DNA of 59,221 bases from an uncultured Collinsella sp. (GTDB taxonomy: Bacteria > Actinomycetota > Coriobacteriia > Coriobacteriales > Coriobacteriaceae): assembly GCA_900544995.1 (NCBI GenBank), contig UQXC01000003.1, forward strand, positions 1 to 59,221, given 5' to 3'. Positions 46,624-55,703 of this stretch are shown piece after piece (position 1 is the first letter of the stretch; each line of letters opens with the position of its first letter). Position numbers and translations under genes: made by a program. Below the pieces are notes generated by a model. It was not told the origin of the DNA. It made no database searches and was given only the letters and a program-made list of their open reading frames with translations.

Positions 46624-47757
46624 ATGAGCACTTCGATTCAACCGAACGCGCCGTTTCGCGCCGATATCGTCGGCAGTTTTCTTCGTCCGCAGGCTGTAAA
46701 GGATGCCCGTGCCGCCTATGTCGCGGGTAAACTCGACGCTTCCGGCCTTAAGGCCGTCGAGGACGAGGCCATCCGCGACTTAGTGGCCAAGCAGAAGGCT
46801 GCCGGCCTGCAGGTGATTACCGATGGCGAGTTCCGCCGCAGCTACTGGCACCTCGATTTTATGTGGGGCCTTAACGGCATTGAGCGCCGCACCTCACGCA
46901 CGGGTTATATGTTCCATGACGAGGAGACGACGGCCGACACCGCCGTGGTTACCGGTCCCATTAGCGGCGAGAACCACCCGTTCGTCGAGCATTTTAAGTT
47001 TGTCAAGGCGCTTGAGGGGGAGGGCCAGGTCGCGCGTCAAACCATTCCGGCGCCGATCCAGACGTTCTCGGAGGTTACGCTCGACCGCTGCGATGGACAG
47101 CAGGAGAGTCTGCGCGCCGTCTACAAGACCGATGAGGAACTTGCCGACGCCATTGCAGCCGCTTATCGCACGGTGATCGCCGACCTGTACGCAGCAGGCT
47201 GCCGCAACATCCAGTTTGACGACTGCACCTGGGGCATCTACTGCGATACCGACTTTGTGTCCAAAACCGGCATGAGCCCGGTCGACCTGCAAAAGGTAAG
47301 CGAGCTGGGCGTGGCGCTCAACAACGCCGCCATCGAGGGCAAGCCCGACGATCTGGTCATTAACACGCACGTGTGCCGCGGCAACTATCACTCCACGTAT
47401 GCCTTCGAGGGTGGTTACGATCCCATTGCGCCGTACCTGTTCGCACATGAGAACGTCGACGCGTTCTACCTTGAGTTCGATACGCCACGCGCCGGTGGCT
47501 TTGAGCCGCTCAAGTACGTTGCCCCGGGCAAGAAGGTCGTGCTGGGCCTGGTAACCACCAAGGCGGCAGAGCTCGAGAACGAGGACGTTATCGTCGAGCG
47601 CATCCGCGAAGCCGCAAAGTATGTGCCGCTCGAGAACCTGTACCTGTCGCCCCAGTGCGGCTTTGCCAGCTGCGAGATTGGCAACAAACTGACCGAGGAC
47701 GAACAGTGGGCAAAGATCGCGCTGGTCAAGCGCATTGCCGAGCGCGTTTGGAAGTAA
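46624..47757 (+). CDS. MetE-like (cobalamin-independent) methyltransferase core, YxjG/YxjH type
   Basis: 377 residues, corresponding only to the C-terminal catalytic half of MetE (about 750). DIVGSFLRP at the start, VITDGEFRRSYWHLDFMWGL, INTHVCRGNYHS (His-x-Cys zinc ligands) and LSPQCGFASC (third Cys ligand) are conserved. Such short proteins make methionine from homocysteine with an unidentified methyl donor. ATG 46624 is used because AAGGGAG precedes it; an in-frame ATG at 46606 lies ahead of that site. Likely controlled by the adjacent LysR protein. Confidence 0.9.
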   Translation: MSTSIQPNAPFRADIVGSFLRPQAVKDARAAYVAGKLDASGLKAVEDEAIRDLVAKQKAAGLQVITDGEFRRSYWHLDFMWGLNGIERRTSRTGYMFHDEETTADTAVVTGPISGENHPFVEHFKFVKALEGEGQVARQTIPAPIQTFSEVTLDRCDGQQESLRAVYKTDEELADAIAAAYRTVIADLYAAGCRNIQFDDCTWGIYCDTDFVSKTGMSPVDLQKVSELGVALNNAAIEGKPDDLVINTHVCRGNYHSTYAFEGGYDPIAPYLFAHENVDAFYLEFDTPRAGGFEPLKYVAPGKKVVLGLVTTKAAELENEDVIVERIREAAKYVPLENLYLSPQCGFASCEIGNKLTEDEQWAKIALVKRIAERVWK

Positions 47758-47804
47758 CGCTACCGTTCGCAGGTGACGGCGCGTGCGAGATATGGCGTAT
47801 CACG

Positions 47805-47810
47805 TACAAT
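47805..47810 (+). promoter_or_regulatory. Candidate -10 box TACAAT for the uracil permease gene
   Basis: TACAATGG lies 71 bases upstream of ATG 47881, leaving a short leader. No clear -35. Confidence 0.4.
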
Positions 47811-47880
47811 GGTTCGGATCGTATCGTTCGGGCAGGTTATCCGATATGCCTGATCGCCCTTCCATCATGAAAGGACTTCC

Positions 47881-49215
47881 ATGTCCCAATCCTCGACGCC
47901 CGCCGTCACCGATGCCATCTACGATGCGTCATCGCTCGGCCGCCCGCGCATGTTTGTGTTGGGTTTGCAACACATGTTTGCGATGTTCGGAGCCACGGTG
48001 CTCGTGCCCGTGCTCACCGGCCTTTCCGTTTCGGCGACGCTTCTGTTCGCCGGCATCGGCACGCTGCTGTTTCATTTTCTATCGCGCGGTAAGGTGCCGG
48101 CATTTTTGGGCTCATCGTTTGCCTTTATTGCCGGTTATGCCGCCATCGCGCCCAACGGCGAGACCGAGCTTTTGCCCTACGCCTGCCTGGGCGTAGCTTG
48201 TGCCGGCCTGCTCTATCCGGTGCTGGCGGCCCTGTTCCGTGCCTTTGGCGCCAAGCGCGTTATGCGTTTCTTCCCGCCGGTGGTGACCGGCCCCATCGTC
48301 ATTTCCATCGGCCTGATCCTAGCGAGCTCTGCCATCGCCAACTGCCAGACCAACTGGCTTGTCGCCGCTGTCGCTGTGGCCGTCATCATCATCTGCAATA
48401 TTTGGGGCCGCGGCATGGTCAAGATCGTGCCGATTTTGCTGGGCGTTGTGGTGAGCTATGCCGTTGCGGCTGCGTTGAGTGAGGTCGATTTTTCGGGCGT
48501 TGCCGCCGCTCCGTGGGTCGGTCTGCCCATCGTGTGGGACAACACCGTGTTTGCACTCTTTGGCCCGCAGTTCGATAGCGGTCTTGCCACGACGGCCATC
48601 ATCACCATCATGCCGCTGGCCTTTGCGACCATGATTGAGCACATTGGCGATATCTCCGCCATTGGCTCTACCTGCGAACGCAATTACATTGCCGATCCCG
48701 GTCTGCACCGTACCCTGCTCGGCGATGGCCTGGCGACCATCTTGGCGTCGCTCTTTGGCGCTCCGGCCAACACCACGTATGGCGAGAACACCGGCGTGCT
48801 TGCGCTTACGCGTGTGTTCGACCCGCGCGTGATTCGCATTGCCGCCTGCTGTGCCATCGCGCTTTCGTTCTGCCCCAAGTTTGCTGCTGTGATCGCTGCT
48901 ATGCCGGCGTGCGTTATCGGCGGTGTGTCACTCGTGCTCTACGGCATGATCAGCGCCGTTGGCGTGCGTAACCTCATCGAGAATCAGGTTGATTTCCAGA
49001 ACAACCGCAACGTGCTGGTGGCGGCTCTGGTGCTCGTGCTTTCGCTCGGCATTGCCTACAGTACCGCCGGTGCCATCGTGCTGGAGCTGGGCGGCGTGAC
49101 GATTTCGCTTTCGGGCCTTGCCGTGGGCTCGCTGGTGGGCATTGTGCTCAACGCCATCCTGCCCGGTAATGACTTTGAGTTCGATACTACCGAGCTTGAG
49201 GAGACTGCTGAATAG
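47881..49215 (+). CDS. uraA: Uracil/xanthine permease, NCS2 (UraA-like)
   Basis: 444 residues, fourteen predicted helices. Family signatures: LQHMFAMFGATVLVPVLTGL, GSSFAFIAGYAAI, MIEHIGDISAIGSTCERNYI, LLGDGLATILASLFGAPANT and TYGENTGVLALT. It imports uracil with protons. AAAGGACTTCC precedes ATG. A perfect 17-bp bidirectional terminator follows. The other NCS2 gene (54200) belongs to the purine branch. Confidence 0.93.
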   Translation: MSQSSTPAVTDAIYDASSLGRPRMFVLGLQHMFAMFGATVLVPVLTGLSVSATLLFAGIGTLLFHFLSRGKVPAFLGSSFAFIAGYAAIAPNGETELLPYACLGVACAGLLYPVLAALFRAFGAKRVMRFFPPVVTGPIVISIGLILASSAIANCQTNWLVAAVAVAVIIICNIWGRGMVKIVPILLGVVVSYAVAAALSEVDFSGVAAAPWVGLPIVWDNTVFALFGPQFDSGLATTAIITIMPLAFATMIEHIGDISAIGSTCERNYIADPGLHRTLLGDGLATILASLFGAPANTTYGENTGVLALTRVFDPRVIRIAACCAIALSFCPKFAAVIAAMPACVIGGVSLVLYGMISAVGVRNLIENQVDFQNNRNVLVAALVLVLSLGIAYSTAGAIVLELGGVTISLSGLAVGSLVGIVLNAILPGNDFEFDTTELEETAE

Positions 49216-49232
49216 CAGCTGCGTTCAGCCAA

Positions 49233-49280
49233 ATTAAAAATGGCGTCCATGCGTATGTACGCGTGGACGCCATTTTTAAT
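49233..49280. terminator. 17-bp bidirectional terminator
   Basis: ATTAAAAATGGCGTCCA pairs perfectly with TGGACGCCATTTTTAAT; the T run follows on both strands. It overlaps the stop codon of the esterase gene (49276-49278). Confidence 0.92.
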
Positions 49281-49941
49281 GCGTCAGTATCCAGTGGATG
49301 CCGCGCGCCATGCGCAGGTCAGTTTGGGCAAAGTGATTGCCGGGGTTGAGCTCCAGCGTTGTTGGAATGTCACGCTCTATAAACAGCTCTTCCATCGCGC
49401 GCGTGTCGTCGAGTACGTGCCGCATCATGCGGTTGGGCGTCTTGGTTTCCTTTTTGCCGAGTGATAGATAGACGGCTTGCGGGCTGCCGGCAAAAGGGGC
49501 CGTACTGGCACGGTCGACAAATTCGGGAAACCACAGCGACCCCGATGCGCTCGCCGCGCGGTCAAAGGCGTCGGTTTGCCAGAGGGACCAGAGTGCGAAG
49601 AGGCCCGCGAGCGAGTAACCGGCAATGCCGCGCCAGGTGGGCGGCTGAGGAAGCGACGACTCGACCTGGGGGATTATCTGATTCAGCAGCTCATCAAGAA
49701 AACCGGCAGCTTGGCCGCCGAAAGGCTCGGCATCGCGTACGGTCCCGTCGCATGCCCAGGGGCTCAGCTCGCGATTCCAATCGAGCCCGCCAATGGTGAC
49801 GAGGGCGAATGGCGGACAGTCGAGCTCTCGGCAACACTTATAAACCTCGCTGCCGTCGCCCACGACTACAGGAAGGTAGATGACAGGCGCGCTTTCCGTA
49901 TGATTCGAATAAACGGTTATCTGCTTTTGATGCGCTTCCAT
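49276..49941 (-). CDS. Alpha/beta-hydrolase esterase (esterase D / enterochelin-esterase type)
   Basis: 221 residues. Oxyanion strand LVTIGGLDWNRELSPW, nucleophile GYSLAG (Ser110), and the C-terminal His in LNPGNHFAQ. No signal peptide. Probably hydrolyses an ester of a small or siderophore-like substrate; the specificity is unknown. Ribosome site GAGAAG is moderate. The gene ends inside the terminator it shares with uraA. Confidence 0.85.
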   Translation of the reverse strand: MEAHQKQITVYSNHTESAPVIYLPVVVGDGSEVYKCCRELDCPPFALVTIGGLDWNRELSPWACDGTVRDAEPFGGQAAGFLDELLNQIIPQVESSLPQPPTWRGIAGYSLAGLFALWSLWQTDAFDRAASASGSLWFPEFVDRASTAPFAGSPQAVYLSLGKKETKTPNRMMRHVLDDTRAMEELFIERDIPTTLELNPGNHFAQTDLRMARGIHWILTH

Positions 49942-50055
49942 GACGGGCTTCTCTCAGTGTTGTGATATCGGCAGCCCCAATTGTCGCACGCCAGCGTATG
50001 CCGGTTGGGCTAGACCAAAGACAATCTCGTGCATCCCCTGCGGACGCATATGGAA

Positions 50056-50091
50056 AACGCCACCGCCGGAGGGGAGCTCGGCGGTGGCGTT
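50056..50091. terminator. 13-bp hairpin past the surface-protein gene
   Basis: AACGCCACCGCCG pairs perfectly with CGGCGGTGGCGTT about 58 bases past the minus-strand stop at 50149, with a TT-rich end on neither side; probable terminator. Confidence 0.6.
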
Positions 50092-50148
50092 GTTAAACGG
50101 TGCTGGGGCTCGGGGCCTTCGCGGGAGCTGCCATGTGCGCAGAGGCGT

Positions 50149-51933
50149 CTAAGAACGCTTACGGCTCGCCATGGTGCCTGCGGCGATAGCGGCTGTTCCT
50201 GCAAGGACGGTTGCCACGATGGTCGCACCCGAGGCGTCGCCGGTTGCCGCGAGCTTGCCGGTAGTCTTGGCTTTCGTGGTTGAAGCCGCAACGGCCTTGG
50301 TCGGCTTTGAGCCCTCAGGCTTGGGGTTCTGCTTGGACTCCGCGGGCTTGCTTTCTGCGGGCTTGGTCTCGTCGGGCTTGGGGTCTTCCGGCTTGGCTAC
50401 CTCGGGAGGTGCGATGGTCGTACTTTTGGCGACTGCTTTGATATAGAGGGAGTCGACCGTGGCGTCGCCCGTGCCGATGGCTTGGCCTGCCTCGTAGATG
50501 CCGTCACGGAGCTTGCGATAGTCAATGACCTTGCCGCCTTCGGGCGTCTGGATGGCGGCGTTCTCAATCTTGATGGTGCCGATTGTCTTGCCGTCAGCGC
50601 TCATGGCACGGGCAAAGATTGCCGCTGTATCTCCTTCGGCCGTTACCTTGCTGCGGATGATCGAGATGACTGCGGGTGTGACGCCCTCGCTGGTCTGGGC
50701 GATGATGCCGATGTTCTCGCCTTGGGGTTCGCGCCTCGTCTCGCCATCTTGGTTTTCGCTGTAGGGGATGGGGCCGTCGCCGTTCTCGACATAGCGGGCT
50801 ATGGCCTTGACAACGGAGTCGCTGATGTAGATGTGGCCGCCCTTCTCGTTGGGTCGATCGTTTCTGGTGGAGAATGCAGCCGAAACCTCGCCTTCCGCAA
50901 ACGCGTCCACGGTGGAGCCGTTCTTGACGACGATGTCGTCCTGGTAGGTGAAGAGGGCGTTGGCGCCACCGTATCTGCCTTTACTTGCACGGACCGTCAC
51001 GTTTGCATGATCGAGGGTGATGCCCTTGTGGGCATAGACGCCATATTCAACACCGTTTACGTTGAGGGAGGCGTTTGTGGCTGCGAGGCTGCCCTTGGCC
51101 TCGACGGCAGCGTCTTTCTCGGAGCTTGCCTTGACCTGGCTGCCGTCCGAGATGTTGATATTGCCGCCGCTCCAAAGGGCCTCACCATCGGCTGAGCTTG
51201 CCTCGACCGCCCCGCCACCCTTGATGGTGAGGTTCTTGTCGGCTCCAATACCCTTGTCCTTGGTAGCCCTGGCGGTGACGGCTCCGCTGTCGTCAATCGT
51301 GATATTGCCGTTTGCCCTGATGCCATCCGATGCACCCGTGGCGTTGACGTTGCCCGAACCTTTGATAGCGAGATCACCTCCGGCATTGATGGCATCAAAC
51401 CCAGTGCTCGTGGCGTTGACGGATCCGGCTCCGTCGATGTTGATATTACCCGTGGAGAGGATAGCGTCCTCAGTAGATGTCACGCTAAGCGTGCCGCCCT
51501 CGTCGCCTTGGATATTGAGCTCGGCATTCTCGTTAGTGCCATGAGAAACGTTGATGCTTTCGATCCATTCGGCAGTGACGATGTTGGTTCCCGAGTAATT
51601 CACGTTGAGCTTGCCTGCGGCCTGGATCTCGCCGCCGTTATAGTTGTTGAGCTTCAAGTCGTCGGCGCCGTCCCACGACCAGGTACCGGCCTCGTCGCTC
51701 GCCGCGGTGTTGTACTTGTTGCCGCCGACCTTGACCCATTCCGCTGCGAGCGAGACGCTCGGCATGAGCAGCGAGCTCACCGTGAGCGCGCACACGGCGC
51801 CCGCGACGATGCGGCGCGTCACGCGGCGCCAGCTGCCGTGCGCGAGTCCTATGCGACGGCGAACGTCGGGTTCGGCAACATGGGTTCCGGCGGTAGTGTC
51901 ATTGCGTTTGGGGGTCGTGAACAAGGCTGCCAT
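50149..51933 (-). CDS. Cell-wall-anchored surface protein with beta-helix (Cthe_2159-like) repeats, copy A
   Basis: 594 residues from ATG 51933 (GGGAG 6 bases upstream). A long basic N-terminus (about 1-42) leads to a signal helix (IVAGAVCALTVSSLLMPSVS) cut near LAAEW. Residues about 75-330 are short repeats of the type GNINIDGAGSVNATSTGFDA and LAIKGSGNVNATGASDGIRA, characteristic of right-handed beta-helix carbohydrate-binding domains. A Pro/Lys/Glu-rich wall spacer (KPEDPKPDETKPAESKPAES) precedes the sorting signal LAATG (561-565), a hydrophobic helix and RKRS. LAxTG is a sortase signal used in actinobacteria. Likely a host-glycan or biofilm adhesin. Paralogue of copy B. Confidence 0.85.
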   Translation of the reverse strand: MAALFTTPKRNDTTAGTHVAEPDVRRRIGLAHGSWRRVTRRIVAGAVCALTVSSLLMPSVSLAAEWVKVGGNKYNTAASDEAGTWSWDGADDLKLNNYNGGEIQAAGKLNVNYSGTNIVTAEWIESINVSHGTNENAELNIQGDEGGTLSVTSTEDAILSTGNINIDGAGSVNATSTGFDAINAGGDLAIKGSGNVNATGASDGIRANGNITIDDSGAVTARATKDKGIGADKNLTIKGGGAVEASSADGEALWSGGNINISDGSQVKASSEKDAAVEAKGSLAATNASLNVNGVEYGVYAHKGITLDHANVTVRASKGRYGGANALFTYQDDIVVKNGSTVDAFAEGEVSAAFSTRNDRPNEKGGHIYISDSVVKAIARYVENGDGPIPYSENQDGETRREPQGENIGIIAQTSEGVTPAVISIIRSKVTAEGDTAAIFARAMSADGKTIGTIKIENAAIQTPEGGKVIDYRKLRDGIYEAGQAIGTGDATVDSLYIKAVAKSTTIAPPEVAKPEDPKPDETKPAESKPAESKQNPKPEGSKPTKAVAASTTKAKTTGKLAATGDASGATIVATVLAGTAAIAAGTMASRKRS

Positions 51934-52078
51934 GGTTGCTCCCGTTCTCATAGGGCCTATACGACTAGATTCAGCGTATCTGCTGGATGTTGCCGGCGGT
52001 AGTGCCGTTTGGAGGGCAAAATGGCCAAAATGGGGGAGAAATAGGCCGCACGCCGGCGCAGGGACCGGCGCTAAAAGA

Positions 52079-52111
52079 AAAGCGCGGGGCCGCATGGCGA
52101 CTCCGCGCTTT
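52079..52111 (-). terminator. Duplicated copy of the permease terminator
   Basis: AAAGCGCGG/CCGCGCTTT stem followed on the minus strand by TTTCTTTTA, the same as 54132-54173, located after the relic permease tail. Confidence 0.7.
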
Positions 52112-52137
52112 ATTGTTCAGCTTTTGCAGCCTTGCCC

Positions 52138-52183
52138 TTACGCTACGAAGAAGTAGACGAGGAAGGCAAGGGCCGCGATCCAC
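52138..52183 (-). pseudogene. Relic 3' end of the NCS2 purine permease gene
   Basis: On the minus strand this reads WIAALAFLVYFFVA then TAA, matching exactly the last 14 residues of the intact permease that ends at 54200. It has no start and is a by-product of the tandem duplication. Confidence 0.85.
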
Positions 52184-52204
52184 CCGTCCCGTGCGAAAAA
52201 GTGT

Positions 52205-53992
52205 CTATGAGCGCTTGCGGCTCACCACGGCGCCTGCGGCGATGGCGGCTGTTCCCGCAAGGGCGGCTGCCACGATGGCTGCGCTCGAGGCGTCGCCGGT
52301 TGCCACAAGCTTGCCGGTGGTCTTGGCTCCCGTGGCTGCAACTGCAACGGTCTTGATCGTCTTTGTGCCCTCGGACTTGGAACCCTTGGGCTTGGTCTCG
52401 CCGGGCTTCTCCTCGGGCTTGGTCTCCTCGGACGGTGCGATGACCGTGCTCTTGGCAACAGCTTCGTTATAGGGGGAGTCGACTACGGCATTGCCCGTGC
52501 CGATGGTTTGGCCTGCCTCGTACATGATACCTTCACTGAGCTCTTCTTTGTTGCGATAGCCAATGACCTTGCCGCCTTCAGGCGTCAGGATGGTGGAGCC
52601 TTCGATTTCGATGGTGCCGATTGCCTTGCCGTCCGCGCTCATGGCAAGGGCGAAGATCGCTGCCGTGTCTCCCTCGGCCGTGACCTTACTGCGGACGATG
52701 GAGATGGTCGCGGGCATAATGCCCTCGCTGGTCTGAGCAAAGACGCCGATGTTCACGCCCCTGCGCTCAGGGGTGATCTCGCCATCCTGGTCTGTACTGT
52801 AGCAGTCGGGGCCATCGCCACCGGTCTCGACATAGCGGGCTATAGCCTTAACAACGGAGTCGCTGATGTAGATGTGACCGCCAGCGACGTTTGGCTGGTG
52901 GTTTCTGGTAGAGATTGCAACCGAGAATTTGCCTTCCGCGAACGCGTCCACGATGGAACCATTCTTGATGACGATGTCGTCCCCGTCAGTGATGAGGGCG
53001 ATGGCCTGGCCGCCGCTCGCGCTTGTGCGGACCGTCACGGTCGCGTGATCGAGCGTAACGCCCTTGTAGGCATAGACACCATATTCAACACCGCTTGCGT
53101 CAAGGGAGGCGTTCGTGACCGCGAGACTGCCCTCAGTGTCGACGGCAAGATCTCCCTCGGAGTTCGCCTTGACCTGGCTGCCGCCCGAGATGTTGATGCC
53201 GTCTTTAGCCCAAATCGCCGCTTCTTCTATCGAGCTTGCTTCTACCTTGCCACCGCCTTTGATGATGAGGTCACTGCCCGCGGCGACGCCGTAACCTTCG
53301 CTTCCTTTAGCGATCACTGTGCCAGAGGAATCGATGGTGGTCTTGCCCTTGGATTGGATGCCTTCGGTACCGCCCGTTGCATTCACGGTGCCCGAGCCCG
53401 TGATAGAAAGATTGCCCTTTGCCTCAATTCCGTCGGAAGTAGTGCTTGTGGTGTTCACAGTGCCTGGGCCAGAAATGGAGAGGTCGCCTGTGGATTTAAT
53501 TGCATCGGCCTCGGCTGTCACATTGAGCTCATCCGTGCTATTCGAGCTCGTTATGTTCAACTCCGCTTTCTGGTTAGTGCCATCCTGCGCTTTGATGGCG
53601 GCTCCGGTGTAATCGGGCTCGGTTTTCACGGTGTTCTTGCCCTCGTACGTAATGTTGAGCTTGCCTGCAGCATTGATTGCGCCGCCGTCATAGCCGTTGA
53701 GCTTCATATCGTCGGCACCGTCCCAGCTCCAGGTGCCGGCGGCGTCTCCCGCGGGCCCCGCGGCCGCTTCGTGGCGGACGCCGCCGACGTCCATCCACTC
53801 GGCCGCGAGCGAGACGCTCGGCATGAGCAGCGAGCTCACCGTAAGCGCGCATACGGTGCCTACAACGATGCGGCGTGTCACGCGGCGCCAGCTTCCGTGT
53901 GCGAGCAGCGTGCGACGGCGCACGTCGGGCTCGACAAAATGGGCTCCAGAGGTTTTGTCATTGCGCTTGGGGGTCGTGAACAAGGCGGCCAT
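52205..53992 (-). CDS. Cell-wall-anchored surface protein with beta-helix repeats, copy B
   Basis: 595 residues from ATG 53992 (GGGAG 6 bases upstream). Same plan as copy A: basic N-terminus with the same PKRND and EPDVRRR segments, signal helix IVVGTVCALTVSSLLMPSVS, beta-helix repeats (LSISGPGTVNTTSTTSDGIE, KTTIDSSGTVIAKGSEGYGV), a charged wall spacer, sorting signal LVATG (562-566), hydrophobic helix and RKRS. The spacer is shorter than in A (EETKPEEKPGETKPKGSKSE). N- and C-terminal ends are nearly identical to A, while the repeat region differs more. It is probably displayed on the cell wall by a class E-like sortase. Confidence 0.85.
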   Translation of the reverse strand: MAALFTTPKRNDKTSGAHFVEPDVRRRTLLAHGSWRRVTRRIVVGTVCALTVSSLLMPSVSLAAEWMDVGGVRHEAAAGPAGDAAGTWSWDGADDMKLNGYDGGAINAAGKLNITYEGKNTVKTEPDYTGAAIKAQDGTNQKAELNITSSNSTDELNVTAEADAIKSTGDLSISGPGTVNTTSTTSDGIEAKGNLSITGSGTVNATGGTEGIQSKGKTTIDSSGTVIAKGSEGYGVAAGSDLIIKGGGKVEASSIEEAAIWAKDGINISGGSQVKANSEGDLAVDTEGSLAVTNASLDASGVEYGVYAYKGVTLDHATVTVRTSASGGQAIALITDGDDIVIKNGSIVDAFAEGKFSVAISTRNHQPNVAGGHIYISDSVVKAIARYVETGGDGPDCYSTDQDGEITPERRGVNIGVFAQTSEGIMPATISIVRSKVTAEGDTAAIFALAMSADGKAIGTIEIEGSTILTPEGGKVIGYRNKEELSEGIMYEAGQTIGTGNAVVDSPYNEAVAKSTVIAPSEETKPEEKPGETKPKGSKSEGTKTIKTVAVAATGAKTTGKLVATGDASSAAIVAAALAGTAAIAAGAVVSRKRS

Positions 53993-54131
53993 GGTTACTC
54001 CCATCCTCATAGGGCCTATGCGATTAAGCCCAGCATATCTGCAGGATGTAGCCGGCGGTCGTGCCGTTTGGAGGGCAAAATGTCCAAAACTTGGGAAGCA
54101 AAACATCGCGCGTCCGTGCGTTGCCTGGCTT

Positions 54132-54173
54132 TAAAAGAAAAGCGCGGAGCCGCTCGATGCGACTCCGCGCTTT
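54132..54173 (-). terminator. Terminator of the NCS2 permease gene
   Basis: AAAGCGCGGAG pairs with CTCCGCGCTTT; on the minus strand TTTTCTTTTA follows, a typical intrinsic terminator. Confidence 0.85.
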
Positions 54174-54199
54174 GGTGTTCTGCTTTGGCAGCTTTGCCG

Positions 54200-55510
54200 C
54201 TACGCTACGAAGAAGTAGACGAGGAAGGCGAGGGCTGCGATCCACATGAGCGGCTTGATCTTGGAAGCTTCGCCCTTAAAGAGCGCGACGACCACGTAGG
54301 CGATAAAGCCCAGGCCAATGCCGGCAGAGATGGAGTAGGTGAAGGGCACGCCGGCGACAATCATAAACGCCGGGAAACCCTGCGACACGTCGGACCAGTC
54401 GATCTCGGAGGCCTCGCTCATCATGAGGTAGCCGACGTAGACCAGAGCACCGCAGGTGGCGGCGCTGGAAACGATGGTGACGATGGGGGAGAAGAACGCG
54501 GCGAGAATGAACAGCACGCCGGTGGTGACGGAGGTGAGGCCCGTGCGGCCACCGTCGGCAGCGCCAGAGGTGGACTCGACGAAGGTGGTGATGGAGGAGA
54601 CGCCCATGAAACCGCCCACAGCAGCGGCGGCGGAGTCGACGATCAGGATCTCCTTGATATTCTCGACGTTGCCGTCGTCGGTGAGGAACTCGCCCTGCTT
54701 GGCCACGGCCATCGCGGTGCCCATGGTGTCGAAGAAGTCACTCATGAGCAGCGAGAACGAGATGACGAGGAGCGCGGGGTCGGTAAGGACCTTGACGATG
54801 GCGGGCACGCCGCCGGCGTCGGCGATGGGGCCACCGATGCTCGAGAAGTCGAGCGGGGCGATGATACCGGTCGGAGCCTGGGTCACACCTAGGGGGATAC
54901 CGGCGATGACGGCGACGACGATACCGATGAGCAGCGAGCCGGGGACGTTGCGGCAGGCGAGGGCGACCGTCACCAGGATGGAGATGATGCCGACGATGAA
55001 GGTGGGGGAGGTGATGTCGCCCAGACCGACGAGTGTACCGGCGCCAGCGGTGATAATGCCGGCATCGCACAGGCCAATCATGGCGATGAACAGGCCCAGA
55101 CCCACCGAGATGGCGTGACGCAGGACAACCGGGATGGCGTCCATGATGGCCTCGCGCAGGCCACAAAGCACGAGCAGCAAGATGACGACGCCCTCAAGGA
55201 AGATGACGCTCATGGCCACGTGCCAGTCACCGCCGCAGACGGTGGTGGTGATTCCGGCGATCATCGCGTTGACGCCTAAGCCCGACGCGCAGGCGAGCGG
55301 GCGGTTGGCGAAGATGCCCATGCAGATGGTCATGATGCCGGCGCCCAGGCAGGTGGCGCAGGCGAGCGCTCCCGCATCGATGCCAGCGCCCGAGAGCACC
55401 GCGGGGTTGACGGCGATGATGTAGGCCATCGCCAGGAATGTTGTCAGTCCGGCGCGGAGTTCGGTCCCGATTGTGGACTTGCGCTCGCTGACGTGAAATA
55501 GTTCGTCCAT
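54200..55510 (-). CDS. NCS2-family purine permease (AzgA/PbuG-like)
   Basis: 436 residues from ATG 55510 (AAAGGGTATGC upstream); the extension to 55567 has no site. AzgA-type signatures: GLTTFLAMAYIIAVNPAVLS, GLGVNAMIAGI, SDFFDTMGTAMAVAKQGEFL, and GVSSITTFVESTSGAADGGR then TGLTSVTTGVLF. It imports hypoxanthine, adenine or guanine with protons. Its last 14 codons and terminator were copied into the intergenic region at 52079-52183. Confidence 0.93.
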   Translation of the reverse strand: MDELFHVSERKSTIGTELRAGLTTFLAMAYIIAVNPAVLSGAGIDAGALACATCLGAGIMTICMGIFANRPLACASGLGVNAMIAGITTTVCGGDWHVAMSVIFLEGVVILLLVLCGLREAIMDAIPVVLRHAISVGLGLFIAMIGLCDAGIITAGAGTLVGLGDITSPTFIVGIISILVTVALACRNVPGSLLIGIVVAVIAGIPLGVTQAPTGIIAPLDFSSIGGPIADAGGVPAIVKVLTDPALLVISFSLLMSDFFDTMGTAMAVAKQGEFLTDDGNVENIKEILIVDSAAAAVGGFMGVSSITTFVESTSGAADGGRTGLTSVTTGVLFILAAFFSPIVTIVSSAATCGALVYVGYLMMSEASEIDWSDVSQGFPAFMIVAGVPFTYSISAGIGLGFIAYVVVALFKGEASKIKPLMWIAALAFLVYFFVA

Positions 55511-55703
55511 GCATACCCTTTCCTTGTTCGGCCCCGAGTTTAGGCCGATTGACACGAACTCACCCACTATAGCCCCTTTACGACGCTGTTGTTCCTCGCA
55601 TGTTGATGTTCGGCGCTTTGTAGCAGACGGACGGTATTTTTCGCATGAAAATGTGTGGGTACCGTATACTTAAGCGGTTACAACGACCCCTATGGAGGAA
55701 CGT

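Larger units (their letters stand above)
50149..52183 (-). repeat. Tandem duplication unit A (about 2.03 kb)
   Basis: Contains surface gene A, its leader, a terminator copy and a 3'-end copy of the NCS2 permease gene. It matches unit B (52205-54246) in order and content, diverged mainly inside the beta-helix coding part. Confidence 0.8.
52205..54246 (-). repeat. Tandem duplication unit B (about 2.04 kb)
   Basis: Surface gene B, leader, terminator and the true 3' end of the NCS2 permease. Partner of unit A; about 21 bases separate the two units. Confidence 0.8.
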
